Numbered from the stretch's first letter, positions 17,763-27,387 are shown. The stretch: 64,000 nucleotides of DNA from CAIWHR01 sp963788185 (GCA_963788185.1 CAWBGE010000024.1:248001-312000); one strand, 5' to 3'. Program-made: numbers and translations. Notes: generated from the letters alone by a model not told the origin.

Positions 17763-20700
17763 ATCCTGTCATTGCCGTTGGCCAGCGCGACTTCCAGATC
17801 GCCACGGGCGGCGAGGGCGTCGAAGGCGGCCAGGCCCGCGGCTGAATGGACGGCTCGCTCGAGGCCGCCCACCGCCACGTATCGCACGCCGTAGTGATGC
17901 AGCGCGGCCAACTTGCGCGACAGCTCCGTCGTCTCGTAGATCGCCGGAATGTTCTGCCGCCGCAGCTCGATCGCATGGCCCAACGCCGGAACGGGGCGCT
18001 GCTGCGTCTGATGATGGCGATACCCAAGCACCGTCGACCGCCCGCTGTAGGTCGACAGCCGGCTGCCCCACCGGTACTCGGGAAGCTGTGCTTCCAGGAT
18101 CACGTCGTCGGGCGCGGCATTCGCGCGCAGCCAGCGGATGATTCGCGCATCGTCGGCGAGTCGCAGGCGTTGGCCGCTGACGTCGTGAACCGCGTAGTCG
18201 AGGAAGGCCTCGCCGTCGAGCGTGAGCGCTGCCCCAGGATCGAAGCGCGCTTGCGAACGTCCGTAGGTGGCAAGCGGAAGATAGGCAGCGGCGACCAGCG
18301 TGACCAGGGTGAAGGTCGTCGTCCACAGTCGGGACGGCCAGCGCGAAAGGCCGATGGATGCGAGGTTGCCGACGGCGATGCCGGACGCGATCGCGAGCGG
18401 CAGCCATGCCTGCATGTGAAGCTTGAAGAACGTGTTCATGCGGCCGATGTCGCGCCCGACGACCACCCCTTCGACCGCGACCGCAAGCGTGAATCCCGCG
18501 AGCGCGAGCAGCAGCCCGGCACGTTCGTCGAAAGCCCTCGCGTGAAGCCACAGCACCTCGAGCAGCCAGGCGATGAGCGCGATCTGCGCGAAGACTGCCG
18601 GCACCTCGCCGCCCCGGAACGATGCGACCAGCACGGCCGCCACCGTGATCGCGATGCCGGTCCAGCGAAGGATGCGCAGGCCGGCGAGCACGGCGCGCGC
18701 GCGCGGACTCGGCGGAACCGTCGGCGCGCGCCCCCGGGTCAACGCCAGCGTCCACGCGCCGATGGCGACGAGGAACCAGCCGTGCATCGCGAGCCAGGCC
18801 ACAAGCGGCGTTCCCTTGCCGCCGTAGACATGCAATTCGACGGCGCCGGTGACGAAATGGCGGAACGGCCACGAGGCGAGCCATTGCGCCGCGAGCAGCA
18901 CGGCGACGGCGCTGGCGATGGCGAGGAGCGGCGCGGCGTCGCCGGGGCCGCGATCGCGTCGCCGCAATCGGGTGCCTACGGCGTCCCACGCGACCCAGGC
19001 CGTCATGGCGCCTGCGAGCGCGAGGTAGAGCGGCCAGTCCCAGGTGTTGGTCGCGCGCAGCAATCCGACGGATACGCCCGCGACGGCGATCTGCGCGAGC
19101 AGCAGTGGCCGCCCGGTGCGGCCGCGCCGCCGCGCCGCGAGCGCCGAACCGGCAAGCCCGCCCAGCGCACAGAGTGCGAGCAACTGCAGCGGCAGCGCCA
19201 GTAGGTGTGCGTGAAGGTCGCCGAAAAGGAACGAGAACGCCGGGAATTCGTTGATCTCGTGGTTCGCACCGGCCCGCTCGCCAACGGTTCGCGAGGGTGC
19301 CCAGAACCAGCGCTCGCTGTGGCGCCGCAGCGCATCGCCGACCGCGCTCGCCGTGCCGGACGCGCCGCCGTCGAAAGCCTGGCGAACGTCGTCGACGCTG
19401 GAAGAGAGTGCGCGGGGCAGATCGAGATTGCCGAGGAGAACGGCAGCGGCCAGCGCGACCGCGGCGGCCGTCCACGCGGCGGTCTTCGAAGCATGACGCG
19501 ACTTCGCGCAGGCCACTGCGTTGAAGGCCAGCGCGCCGGCGGCGAGACCCGTCATCGCGAACCACGTGGGCAGCGCGAGGTTGTAAGCGAGCGATGCCGG
19601 GGTTCCCGTCAGCTTGGCCATCACGCCGGCGAGCACCCATCCGAAGTAATAGTAGTTGAGGCGTCCTCCGCTGAACCACGGGTCGGCAGGCGGGAATGCA
19701 CCGGTGCCGAGCACGCGATTGAACATCGCGAAATCCATCGGCTTCTCGCCGCCCAGCGCCGGCGCCCACAAGTCCGGATTGGCGAGACGCAGACCGATGC
19801 CGACGACAAACAGCAATGCGAATGCGCACTCGCCGATGAGCGCGCTGTGCAGGATCGCCGGACTCATCCTTGCACCGCGCCGCCAGCGCGACCAGGCCCG
19901 CAGCGCGGTGGCGGTCACGAAGATGGCAAGCAGTGCCGTCAGCGCGTCCGCAGTCCACGCCGGGACGCCGAGCGATGCGAGCCACCACGCAGGCCACGCG
20001 AGCGCGACCAGCCCGGCGATCCGGGCGATGCCATAACCGCGGTCCGGCAATTCCGGCCACAGCGCTGCGAGCCACGGCCACGCCAGCACGCCGAGGACGA
20101 GCGACAGGATGTACCACTGAAGGACGGTGAACGCCTGGGCAATGCCGGTCACCGGTCCGCCGGCCGTTGCGACTGCCGCCGGCGCCTGCGGCAAGCCGGG
20201 CGCCCGCAATATTCCGTCGGGGGCTGCGTTCGCCTCGGCCGTCGACCACGCGAGCCGCCCGGCGAATGCGGGTTTGGCTTCGCCGAGCGCTGCTCCGACG
20301 TGGGTCAGCTCGAGCCCGCCGAGCGCGCGTTCGACCCCTGCGGAGGTGTAGGCGGAGTCCTTGCGAAACACGAAAACAGCCGGATGATCGTAGACGCTGA
20401 ACGCTTCCTCGGGCATCCAGCGCGTCCACGGCCGGTTCGTTATCGGCTTTCCGAAGATCGGCAGCGCCTGGTCGGGGATGGCGATGCCCATCAACGTGGG
20501 CGGCGAGGCTGCGGCGAGCGCGACCGAATAGCCGAGTTCGCCGCCGAACAGCGCGTCGTAGAATCGCGTCGCCAGCGGAAAGCGCAGCGGGTTGCGCGTC
20601 ATCGAGTCGTAGAAGCGCTGGTTCGGTACCACCAGCCATTCGCCGGCGTCGAGCTGTTCGAGCAGGCGGGTGCGCTTGCGCGGCTCGTCCTCGGTCGCCA

Positions 20701-22768
20701 TGTCGAGGCTCAAGGGCAGGTAGTAGCCTTGTCCGAAGGGGTCGACGCCCTCGGCGTTGCGCGCGACGGTTCCCGAGGGGCCGGCGACGTCGAATGCGCC
20801 GGTGTTCGGCAGCGTCGCGACGCGGGTCGGGACTGCGTCGTTCCACGGCCCCTCCTGGACGATGCGCGCCCCGGACAGCCGGATGCTTCCGCCGCGAACC
20901 GCCAGCCGCAGGCCGTACTGCTCGCCCCCGAGCAGCGCCACGGGGGTGACGAGGGGCAGGTCGACGCTGTCGATCACGGCACCTGCGGCTGCATCGGGCG
21001 CGAAGGGGAGCGCGATCGTGGTCGTGGTGGCGATCGTCCGGCCGTGGCCATCGAGAACGTCCAGTCGAAGCGTCGGCGCAGGCGTGGCGCTCGCCAGCGT
21101 GACCCGGTGCAGGCGCAGCCGCGCGATCGTCCCGTCGGCAGGCGACCGGGTCGATGAAATCACCGCTGCTGTCGCAGCGCCGCCCAGCGCTTCATTCAGC
21201 GGCCAGTTGACGAGGAGCCCGGCACCGCCTGGCGATTCGACGCGGGCCGATACCGGGGCTTCGACTTGGCGCAGCATCCAGTGGGTCGCCGCGACGTACG
21301 GGTGCAGCGCGACGTGGATGTGATGGAAGGCCAGCGCCCAGACCGTCGTGGCGATCATGACGGTGGCGATCACGATCGCGGGCATCATCGCGACGGAACG
21401 GGGACTGCCGAACGCCTGCAGGAGCGCCTTCAGGCGCGAATGCCGGCCGTGCGCGAAGCGCCGGCGTCGCCACCATACGACCAGCCACGCTGCGGCGAGC
21501 ACGCACAGTGCCGGATAGATCGGCAGGAAGTAACGCATGCTGGCAACCCATTGCTGTCCCATCCAGACGAAGTAGCCGACTGCCCACAGCCACACGAGGG
21601 AGCGTGCTCGGGCAACGGGCGTAGCGCGAAACAGCCGGATTGCGCCGCTGACAACGCCGATCGCCACCGCACCGCCGAGCGCGGGACCCAGCCCCCACAG
21701 CAGGAGATTCCGCGCCGGGTCGACCCACGGTGTGCGTGCCAGCCACTGCCAGTTGGGCGGGAAGTCGACGGCGCCGGAAGCGAACCGGCGCGCCTGCTGG
21801 ATCTGCTCGAAGAACGACTGCAGGGGCCAGAAGTCGCTCCACGCGGGACCGGCGAATGCGTAGGGAGAAGCGAGCCGGAAACTCACCAGCGTGCCGACAA
21901 TCGCCAGCGCGAGTTCCGGAACGCGCAGCGCCAGCCGCCGCAGCGGGCTCGAGTGCGCCGGCGCGACGGCGATCGCAGGCGCCCAGTACAACGCCAGCGG
22001 CAGCAGCGCGAGCAGCGGCGCGATGCTGATCTTGCAGGCAAGGCCGAGACCCAGTGCACCGCCGAAGGCGAGGGCGTCCGCCTTCTGCCCGAACCGCGCG
22101 ATCCGGACGAGAAACACGAGCGCAACGGTGGCGAACAGTGTCGCACTGGTGTCCACGGTCCAGAAGTGTGCCGACTGGATCGGCAATACCGCCACGCTGT
22201 AGAACGCAGCCGCAAGCAGGCCCACGGCCGTGCCCCACGCGATCCGTCCCAGGAAGAAGGTGGCGATCAGCGCCAGCACGTCGCAAGCGGCGGCGAACGT
22301 GCGGCCGACCAGGGCGATTCCACCGTAGGCTGCAAGGTCCGCCGGTCCTCCGGCGGCGACGGCGAGTTCGGCGATCAGTCGCACCGCGGTCAGCGGCAGT
22401 TGTCCGTAAGGATACCCGGGGTGCCCGATATTGGCGGGGTTGAAGTCGCTGCACTGGGTGTCGAACCAGCCGCCGATCCCCACCGGACCACCGTTGCGCG
22501 TCTCGCAGAGAGCGCGCCGCGCGCTGCCGCCGGAATCCTTGCCGTCGAAGGTCAGCTTGCCGCTGTGCAGCTGGCTGGCCACCATCGTGTTGAATCGCTC
22601 GTCCGGGTGCGGATGGGAGCGATCGTCCCACTGCAGGCCATCGAGGCGCAGCCAGCCCCCGAACAGCACGATGGCGAGCAACGCGACCCACGCGAATCGC
22701 CGCGACCACCAGGAAGTCCGGAGCTTTTCGTTGACCATCGCCGGGGGAGTCACTTGGACTTGCATCAC
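17708..22768 (-). CDS. Giant membrane protein: ArnT/PMT-like GT-C transferase fused to a DUF2298 (YYY) domain
   Basis: A 1686-residue polytopic protein in two halves. Residues 1 to about 815 look like a dolichol/undecaprenyl-phosphate-sugar-dependent GT-C transferase: a first helix, the acidic loop motif PHPDERFN near residue 48, many helices, then a periplasmic beta-rich part ending in FSVYDHPAVFVFRK. Residues from about 870 onward are a full Chlor_Arch_YYY domain: NYYYFGW near 1038, GDLHAHL near 1181, NTWDW near 1243 and NTFFKLH. The GTG at 22768 or the following ATG is the start; ATG 22738 is possible. DUF2298 is known mainly from Chloroflexi and archaea, and its reaction is undefined. Confidence 0.85.
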   Translation of the reverse strand: MMQVQVTPPAMVNEKLRTSWWSRRFAWVALLAIVLFGGWLRLDGLQWDDRSHPHPDERFNTMVASQLHSGKLTFDGKDSGGSARRALCETRNGGPVGIGGWFDTQCSDFNPANIGHPGYPYGQLPLTAVRLIAELAVAAGGPADLAAYGGIALVGRTFAAACDVLALIATFFLGRIAWGTAVGLLAAAFYSVAVLPIQSAHFWTVDTSATLFATVALVFLVRIARFGQKADALAFGGALGLGLACKISIAPLLALLPLALYWAPAIAVAPAHSSPLRRLALRVPELALAIVGTLVSFRLASPYAFAGPAWSDFWPLQSFFEQIQQARRFASGAVDFPPNWQWLARTPWVDPARNLLLWGLGPALGGAVAIGVVSGAIRLFRATPVARARSLVWLWAVGYFVWMGQQWVASMRYFLPIYPALCVLAAAWLVVWWRRRRFAHGRHSRLKALLQAFGSPRSVAMMPAIVIATVMIATTVWALAFHHIHVALHPYVAATHWMLRQVEAPVSARVESPGGAGLLVNWPLNEALGGAATAAVISSTRSPADGTIARLRLHRVTLASATPAPTLRLDVLDGHGRTIATTTTIALPFAPDAAAGAVIDSVDLPLVTPVALLGGEQYGLRLAVRGGSIRLSGARIVQEGPWNDAVPTRVATLPNTGAFDVAGPSGTVARNAEGVDPFGQGYYLPLSLDMATEDEPRKRTRLLEQLDAGEWLVVPNQRFYDSMTRNPLRFPLATRFYDALFGGELGYSVALAAASPPTLMGIAIPDQALPIFGKPITNRPWTRWMPEEAFSVYDHPAVFVFRKDSAYTSAGVERALGGLELTHVGAALGEAKPAFAGRLAWSTAEANAAPDGILRAPGLPQAPAAVATAGGPVTGIAQAFTVLQWYILSLVLGVLAWPWLAALWPELPDRGYGIARIAGLVALAWPAWWLASLGVPAWTADALTALLAIFVTATALRAWSRWRRGARMSPAILHSALIGECAFALLFVVGIGLRLANPDLWAPALGGEKPMDFAMFNRVLGTGAFPPADPWFSGGRLNYYYFGWVLAGVMAKLTGTPASLAYNLALPTWFAMTGLAAGALAFNAVACAKSRHASKTAAWTAAAVALAAAVLLGNLDLPRALSSSVDDVRQAFDGGASGTASAVGDALRRHSERWFWAPSRTVGERAGANHEINEFPAFSFLFGDLHAHLLALPLQLLALCALGGLAGSALAARRRGRTGRPLLLAQIAVAGVSVGLLRATNTWDWPLYLALAGAMTAWVAWDAVGTRLRRRDRGPGDAAPLLAIASAVAVLLAAQWLASWPFRHFVTGAVELHVYGGKGTPLVAWLAMHGWFLVAIGAWTLALTRGRAPTVPPSPRARAVLAGLRILRWTGIAITVAAVLVASFRGGEVPAVFAQIALIAWLLEVLWLHARAFDERAGLLLALAGFTLAVAVEGVVVGRDIGRMNTFFKLHMQAWLPLAIASGIAVGNLASIGLSRWPSRLWTTTFTLVTLVAAAYLPLATYGRSQARFDPGAALTLDGEAFLDYAVHDVSGQRLRLADDARIIRWLRANAAPDDVILEAQLPEYRWGSRLSTYSGRSTVLGYRHHQTQQRPVPALGHAIELRRQNIPAIYETTELSRKLAALHHYGVRYVAVGGLERAVHSAAGLAAFDALAARGDLEVALANGNDRIYRVRDAAANSAARGPAW

Positions 22769-22870
22769 CGGCCCCGCGGCTGAGCAGAATGGGCGTCTGC
22801 GCCAACGACCAGGTGCCGGCCGGGAGCCTCGACAGCGCAGACTTGCCGTCCAGCGTCCCTGCCGGCGTCA

Positions 22871-22899
22871 TTGTCACGATGTTTGCCGGCCATTATACT
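22871..22899 (+). promoter_or_regulatory. Sigma70-type promoter for the Thr/Pro repeat gene
   Basis: TTGTCA at 22871-22876 and TATACT at 22894-22899 are separated by 17 bases, a near-consensus sigma70 promoter. The leader before the start codon at 23011 would be about 105 bases and GC-rich; GAGGGC precedes the ATG. Confidence 0.6.
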
Positions 22900-23010
22900 T
22901 AGACGATCGGGCACTGCAGCAGGACGAGTTGGCGGTGGTTCGGGCGCGTCCCGGTTTCGGGTCGCTCGGCGCAGCGCAGGGCGCCCCACGGGGCGCAGGG
23001 AGCTGAGGGC

Positions 23011-23538
23011 ATGCGGATTTCGCTTATCGTGGCGGCAAGGGTGATCGCAGTGCTGGCCGGCGCTGCGTTGACGAGTGCCGCCTGGGCGCAGACCCCGACC
23101 ACGACTCCGACCCCGTTTGCAACACCCACGCCCACTGCAACGCCCACGCCAACCTCGACACCCACGCCAACCTCGACACCCACACCTACCGCAACGCCTA
23201 CCGCAACGCCCACCGCAACGCCCACCGCAACGCCCACCGCAACGCCCACCGCAACGCCCACCGCAGCGTTGACGGTCACGCCGACAGTCACGCCGGCTGC
23301 ATCGCCCACGCTGACGCTGACCACGACGCCTACGGTCACGGCTTCGCTCACACTTACGCCGACGTCGACGTCGACGCCGACGCTGTCGGCGTCGCCCTCG
23401 CCGCTGCCGACGATCACGCCCTACGCGACGCCGACGCCCGTCGACGTGCCTGCCGGCACCTCCGGCAGCATCGCCGCGCTGATCCTGCTGATCCTGACCG
23501 TCACCTGGGTCCTCACTCGCGCCACCCGCCGGCGCTGA
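23011..23538 (+). CDS. Membrane-anchored mucin-like Thr/Pro repeat protein
   Basis: A 175-residue protein: a signal peptide (residues 1-26, ending SAAWA), a stalk of about 120 residues made almost only of Thr, Pro, Ala and Ser with TPTA/TPTS repeats, and a C-terminal helix (SIAALILLILTVTWVL) followed by RATRRR. The predicted form is an extracytoplasmic stalk anchored at its C-terminus. The coding repeats include 12-base units at about 23186-23268 and 18-base units just before. No enzyme domain is present. Its place between two GT-C-type genes suggests an O-glycosylation acceptor, which is inference. Confidence 0.75.
   Translation: MRISLIVAARVIAVLAGAALTSAAWAQTPTTTPTPFATPTPTATPTPTSTPTPTSTPTPTATPTATPTATPTATPTATPTATPTAALTVTPTVTPAASPTLTLTTTPTVTASLTLTPTSTSTPTLSASPSPLPTITPYATPTPVDVPAGTSGSIAALILLILTVTWVLTRATRRR
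23156..23270 (+). repeat. In-frame short tandem repeats in the Thr/Pro gene
   Basis: About seven copies of a 12-base unit (ACCGCAACGCCC-like, coding TATP) follow two copies of an 18-base unit (coding TSTPTP). Unit lengths are multiples of three, so slippage would change stalk length without breaking the frame. Confidence 0.85.
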
Positions 23539-23670
23539 AAACCGGGGCGGCACCTGCCCGGTGCCGATGGTTCCTGCCCGGCCATCGGGCGCCGCGCCGG
23601 TCTTGTCCCATGATCAAACGGATGCCGAGTTGACGCAGCGGCCTCGCGACATGGCATCGACGCACAAGCC

Positions 23671-25761
23671 GTGACACCCGAAGTGCCTCGTCTGGGCGAG
23701 TCGTTCCTCTACGCCGCCCAATGGTGGGCGTTGCTGTTCTTCATCAACGCGACCGGCTGGCAAGTCCTGCGTCCCGCTCTCATCCGCTGGCACGATGCCG
23801 GCTGGGTGCTGGCGCGGTCGTTGTCCGTTCTGGTCGCCGCCTTCGCCGTATGGGCGGTTGCGCACCTCCTGCCGGTTTTTCGCGCCGACGCCATGCGGAC
23901 GGCATTGCTGCTCGTCGGGGCCTTCGTCTGGTTCCGCAGCTTTGGCCGCGCGCGCGCCGGCCACCCGTTGCGGCGGACGATCGCCGCCGCCGAGCTGCGC
24001 TTTGTCGTACCGTTCGTCTTCTATCTCGCGATGCGCGGCTTGAGCCACGACATCATCGGGCTCGAAAAATTCATGGACCTCGCGTTCGTCACCTCGGGGT
24101 TGCGCACGCAGACGCTGCCCGTTCCGGATCCGTGGTTCGCCGGCGCGGCGATCAACTACTACTACTTCGGCCACTACGTTACCGCCTTCCTGTGCAAGCT
24201 CGCCGGCGTGCCCGCCGCGTTCGGGTACAACCTCATGCTGGCGACGCTGTTCGCCAGCACGTTCCAGCTGAGCTACGCGCTGGTCGCCGAGATGTCCAGG
24301 GACGTCGCAAGAAATACGCGCAACGCGGTGTCGCTGGTGGCGGGCGCGTGGATCACGCTGGGTGGCAACGTGCATGGTTTCCTCTACGGCTTCGTCAAGC
24401 CGTGGCTCGTTTCCTCGGGATTGATCGATCCGCCGCGGCAGGCGTTCCTGATCTCGGATCCGACGCGCTTCGTCGGCTGGGATCCGCCGACCGACGACAA
24501 GCTGATCCACGAGTTCCCCGCTTACGCCTTCTACGTGGGCGACCTGCACGCGCATCTCATCAACCTGCCGAACGTGATCCTGTTCTGCTGCGTGCTCCTC
24601 GCCTGGTTGCGCTCGCGTGACGAGGCGGGGCCTGCGAACAGGGGCTGGCTCGTCGCTGCCGCGTGGCTGGTGGGCCTCTTCGCCACGGCCAATAGCTGGG
24701 ACGGCCTGATGTATGCAGGAATGCTCGGGGTGATCCTCGTTCTCCACTTCGTCGAGGGCGTGCGGCATCGCGCGCCGGCCGGTGCGATCGTGGACGGCAC
24801 GCTTGCCGTTGCAGTCACGCTGGCGACGATGGTGCCGTTCCTCGCGCACTTCGACGCGCCATCGACGGGATTCCTGCCTACGCACAGTCACACGCCCGTC
24901 TGGCAGTGGCTCGTTCTCTATGGATTGCCGGCCGGGCTGGCGGTTGCCGGCTGTGCCGTCGCCGTGGGCCGGGGGCGCGAACTCATCGCGCTGCCCGCGC
25001 GCCGGCTGCTGCTGTCGATGACGGCGCTCGCGATCGCGTTTGCGTTGATCCCCGAATTCGTCTACCTGAAGGACATCTACGGCGCGACGTTCTATCGCGG
25101 CAACACCGCGTTCAAGTTCGGCTTCCAGGCATTCACGCTGCTCACGCTGGCCGCCTGCGTCGGGGTCGGGTTGATGCTTTCGGCGCGGCGCGATGGCCGG
25201 CGGCGCCTGGCGATCATCGCCCTGCTCAACCTGGCGCTGGTGCCGCCGCTGTACTACAGCTGGTTCGTCGTCAAGGGTGGATTCGGCGTCTGGCCCGAGC
25301 GGGAGTGGACGCTCGACGGCCAGCGCTATCTTGCACTGTCGCATCCGGAGGATCGCGATGCGGCGGCCTGGCTTGTGGGACAGGCAGGCGGGGGAACGCT
25401 GGTCGAGGCGGTGGGCGACAGCTACACGTTCGCCGCGCGCCTGTCGGCGAACACGGGCATCCCCACCGTCCTCGGCTGGCCGGTGCACGAGCAACTCTGG
25501 CGCGGCAATGATCCGTCGGTGTGGGTCCGGCGCGACGACGTCGACCGGCTGTACACGACGAAGGATGCGGCGGCGGCGCGCATGGTCATCGACCGCTACC
25601 GTCCGCGCTGGCTCGTTGTCGGACGTTTCGAGCGCGAGCGCTACGGCGCGGCGCTCGATCCGGAATTACTTGCGTCGCTGGGAACCGTGGCGTTCCGATC
25701 GGGCGACACCTTCATCGTGGACCTCGCAGGCGCGCAATCCGCGAGCGGCGCCGGCCCGTGA
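23671..25761 (+). CDS. DUF2298 (Chlor_Arch_YYY) membrane protein
   Basis: A 696-residue polytopic protein matching the C-terminal half of the giant fusion at 17708-22768. Shared motifs in the same order are NYYYFG near residue 161, EFPAYAFYVGDLHAHL near 283-298, NSWD near 341, NTAFKFGFQ near 478 and a C-terminal segment with PTVLGWPVHEQLWRG. A soluble tail follows the last helix. The start is a GTG at 23671; the only ATG nearby (23651) is out of frame. The family resembles GT-C transferases in topology, but its reaction is unknown. It converges with the HAD-UbiA gene with only 7 bases between. Confidence 0.85.
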   Translation: MTPEVPRLGESFLYAAQWWALLFFINATGWQVLRPALIRWHDAGWVLARSLSVLVAAFAVWAVAHLLPVFRADAMRTALLLVGAFVWFRSFGRARAGHPLRRTIAAAELRFVVPFVFYLAMRGLSHDIIGLEKFMDLAFVTSGLRTQTLPVPDPWFAGAAINYYYFGHYVTAFLCKLAGVPAAFGYNLMLATLFASTFQLSYALVAEMSRDVARNTRNAVSLVAGAWITLGGNVHGFLYGFVKPWLVSSGLIDPPRQAFLISDPTRFVGWDPPTDDKLIHEFPAYAFYVGDLHAHLINLPNVILFCCVLLAWLRSRDEAGPANRGWLVAAAWLVGLFATANSWDGLMYAGMLGVILVLHFVEGVRHRAPAGAIVDGTLAVAVTLATMVPFLAHFDAPSTGFLPTHSHTPVWQWLVLYGLPAGLAVAGCAVAVGRGRELIALPARRLLLSMTALAIAFALIPEFVYLKDIYGATFYRGNTAFKFGFQAFTLLTLAACVGVGLMLSARRDGRRRLAIIALLNLALVPPLYYSWFVVKGGFGVWPEREWTLDGQRYLALSHPEDRDAAAWLVGQAGGGTLVEAVGDSYTFAARLSANTGIPTVLGWPVHEQLWRGNDPSVWVRRDDVDRLYTTKDAAAARMVIDRYRPRWLVVGRFERERYGAALDPELLASLGTVAFRSGDTFIVDLAGAQSASGAGP

Positions 25762-25768
25762 CGGGGAG

Positions 25769-27292
25769 TCAGGTGGCGACCAGCATCAGCGCGACGATTG
25801 CCACGAGCACCGCATAGGTCGGCGTGTCGCGGACGGCGAAGGCGACCGGGTCGTCATCCATCCCGTTGCGCAATGCAATACGCCAGGCGCGAACCAACCA
25901 GAGCGCGACCAGCGGAATCAGCGCCCAGAGAAGGTCGGGCCGCGCGTAGTAGAGCGACGCTTCGCGACTGCACACGTAGAACGCGAGGATGGCGACGGCG
26001 CCGACGCCGCTGGCAAAGCCGAGTCGCGCGACGGCTGTGGCGTGCCCCGGCGGGTAGCCGCGCCAGGGGCGCAGGTCGCGACCGGAGCGAGCGGCTTCGT
26101 CGAGCTCGATGTAGCGCTTGAGCAGCGCGAGGCCGAAGAACAGCAGCGCGGTGAATCCCAGCAGCCAGTGCGAGACGGGCACGGCGATCGCCGCCGCACC
26201 CATCTGCACGCGCAGCAGGTACAGCGATGCGAGCGCGGCCACGTCTGCGTAGGCGACGCGTTTCAGCCACAACGAGTACATGGTCGCGCCTGCAAGGTAG
26301 ACCAGAAGGGAGGGCACGAACGCGGCGGGCAGCCGCGCGCCGACCAGCAGCGCGACGCCGGCCAGGACGCCGGCGAAAAGCAGCGCGATGCGCGGTTGCA
26401 GGTGGCCACTGGCGAGCGGACGCGCCCGCTTGACCGGGTGAGCGCGATCGGCCGGCAGGTCGGCCACGTCGTTGACGGCGTAGACCGCGGACGAGGCGAG
26501 ACAGGCGGCGATGATTCCCAGGACGGACGCCGTCCATGCGGTCGCGTCGCCGGCCCGGTGCGCGGTCGCGAGCGGGACCAGCAGAAGCAGGTTTTTCATC
26601 CATTGGTGGGGACGCGCCAGGCGCAGCAGCGTGGACGCGACGCCGGGCGCGGTGGTGCCCAGGCACCGGATCACCGGGGTCGTCTGCGCGATGCGGGCCA
26701 GAAGTTCGGGAGAGCCTCCGACGACCACGGCTCCGGCAGAATTGCGCCACACCGGCAGGTCCGCCCAGCCGTCCCCGACGTAGACGTAGCCGCGTGCGCC
26801 GTAACGGCGAACGAGCGCGTCCGCCTTGGCGTTGCCCTTGAGGTTTGCCTTGCCATCGCTTGCGACGACGTCGGAGAAGAACCGAAGGTGCGCGGCGACC
26901 GCCGCGGCGATGCGCCGGTCGCTCGCGGTGGCGAGCACGATCCTGCGCCCCCTCTGCTGCTCCTCGCGCAGAAACCCCAGCACCTCCGGGTTGTAGGGCA
27001 ACAGCGTGGCGTCAAGGCCGCCCCGTAGCGCGACCTGTTCCTTCAGATGCGCGCGCCCGCGCAGCAGCCACCATGGCAGGACGAAGACCAGCGCGGGATT
27101 GCGCCGCAGCAGCCGCGTCAGCGATTCGACCAGCGTGTCGGTCGTGACCAGCGTCCGGTCCAGGTCGACGCACAATGCCGGGTAGGTCGTTCCCGGCGCA
27201 TCCGGGATACGGGCCCTGCGGTCAACGGAGCATCCGTCATGCACGCCGCGTGCCCGCGCCGGGCGGGTTCCATCGAGATTGTCCGAGGTCAT
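25769..27292 (-). CDS. HAD-UbiA fusion, phosphoribosyl-polyprenyl-phosphate synthase type
   Basis: A 507-residue fusion. The N-terminal ~200 residues are a HAD phosphatase (motif I DLDRTLV, motif II LATASD, motif IV GDGWADLP). The rest is a UbiA prenyltransferase with nine or so helices, the metal motif NDVADLPADRAHP followed by RARPLASG, and LKRYIELDEAA. These fit the family of mycobacterial Rv3806c, which transfers 5-phosphoribose to decaprenyl phosphate; a linked phosphatase could remove the 5-phosphate. I chose the ATG at 27292; the longer frame to 27541 runs antisense to the small membrane-protein gene. Confidence 0.85.
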   Translation of the reverse strand: MTSDNLDGTRPARARGVHDGCSVDRRARIPDAPGTTYPALCVDLDRTLVTTDTLVESLTRLLRRNPALVFVLPWWLLRGRAHLKEQVALRGGLDATLLPYNPEVLGFLREEQQRGRRIVLATASDRRIAAAVAAHLRFFSDVVASDGKANLKGNAKADALVRRYGARGYVYVGDGWADLPVWRNSAGAVVVGGSPELLARIAQTTPVIRCLGTTAPGVASTLLRLARPHQWMKNLLLLVPLATAHRAGDATAWTASVLGIIAACLASSAVYAVNDVADLPADRAHPVKRARPLASGHLQPRIALLFAGVLAGVALLVGARLPAAFVPSLLVYLAGATMYSLWLKRVAYADVAALASLYLLRVQMGAAAIAVPVSHWLLGFTALLFFGLALLKRYIELDEAARSGRDLRPWRGYPPGHATAVARLGFASGVGAVAILAFYVCSREASLYYARPDLLWALIPLVALWLVRAWRIALRNGMDDDPVAFAVRDTPTYAVLVAIVALMLVAT

Positions 27293-27387
27293 CGGCGAAC
27301 CATTGACGCTCGGGTTCGCATCACCGAAGCGTGCCTTCGCGCAGCGCATGGGTGACAATGGGCGGCCATCTTGCCGAGGGTTTCGAC

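Noticed and set aside
23093..23470. The Thr/Pro repeat tract as a CRISPR array
   Set aside because: Units are 12-18 bases, contiguous and in frame, with no spacers of uniform length.
23597..23670. An ATG at 23651 as the start of the second DUF2298 protein
   Set aside because: It is out of frame and meets a stop after seven codons; GTG 23671 is the first usable start.
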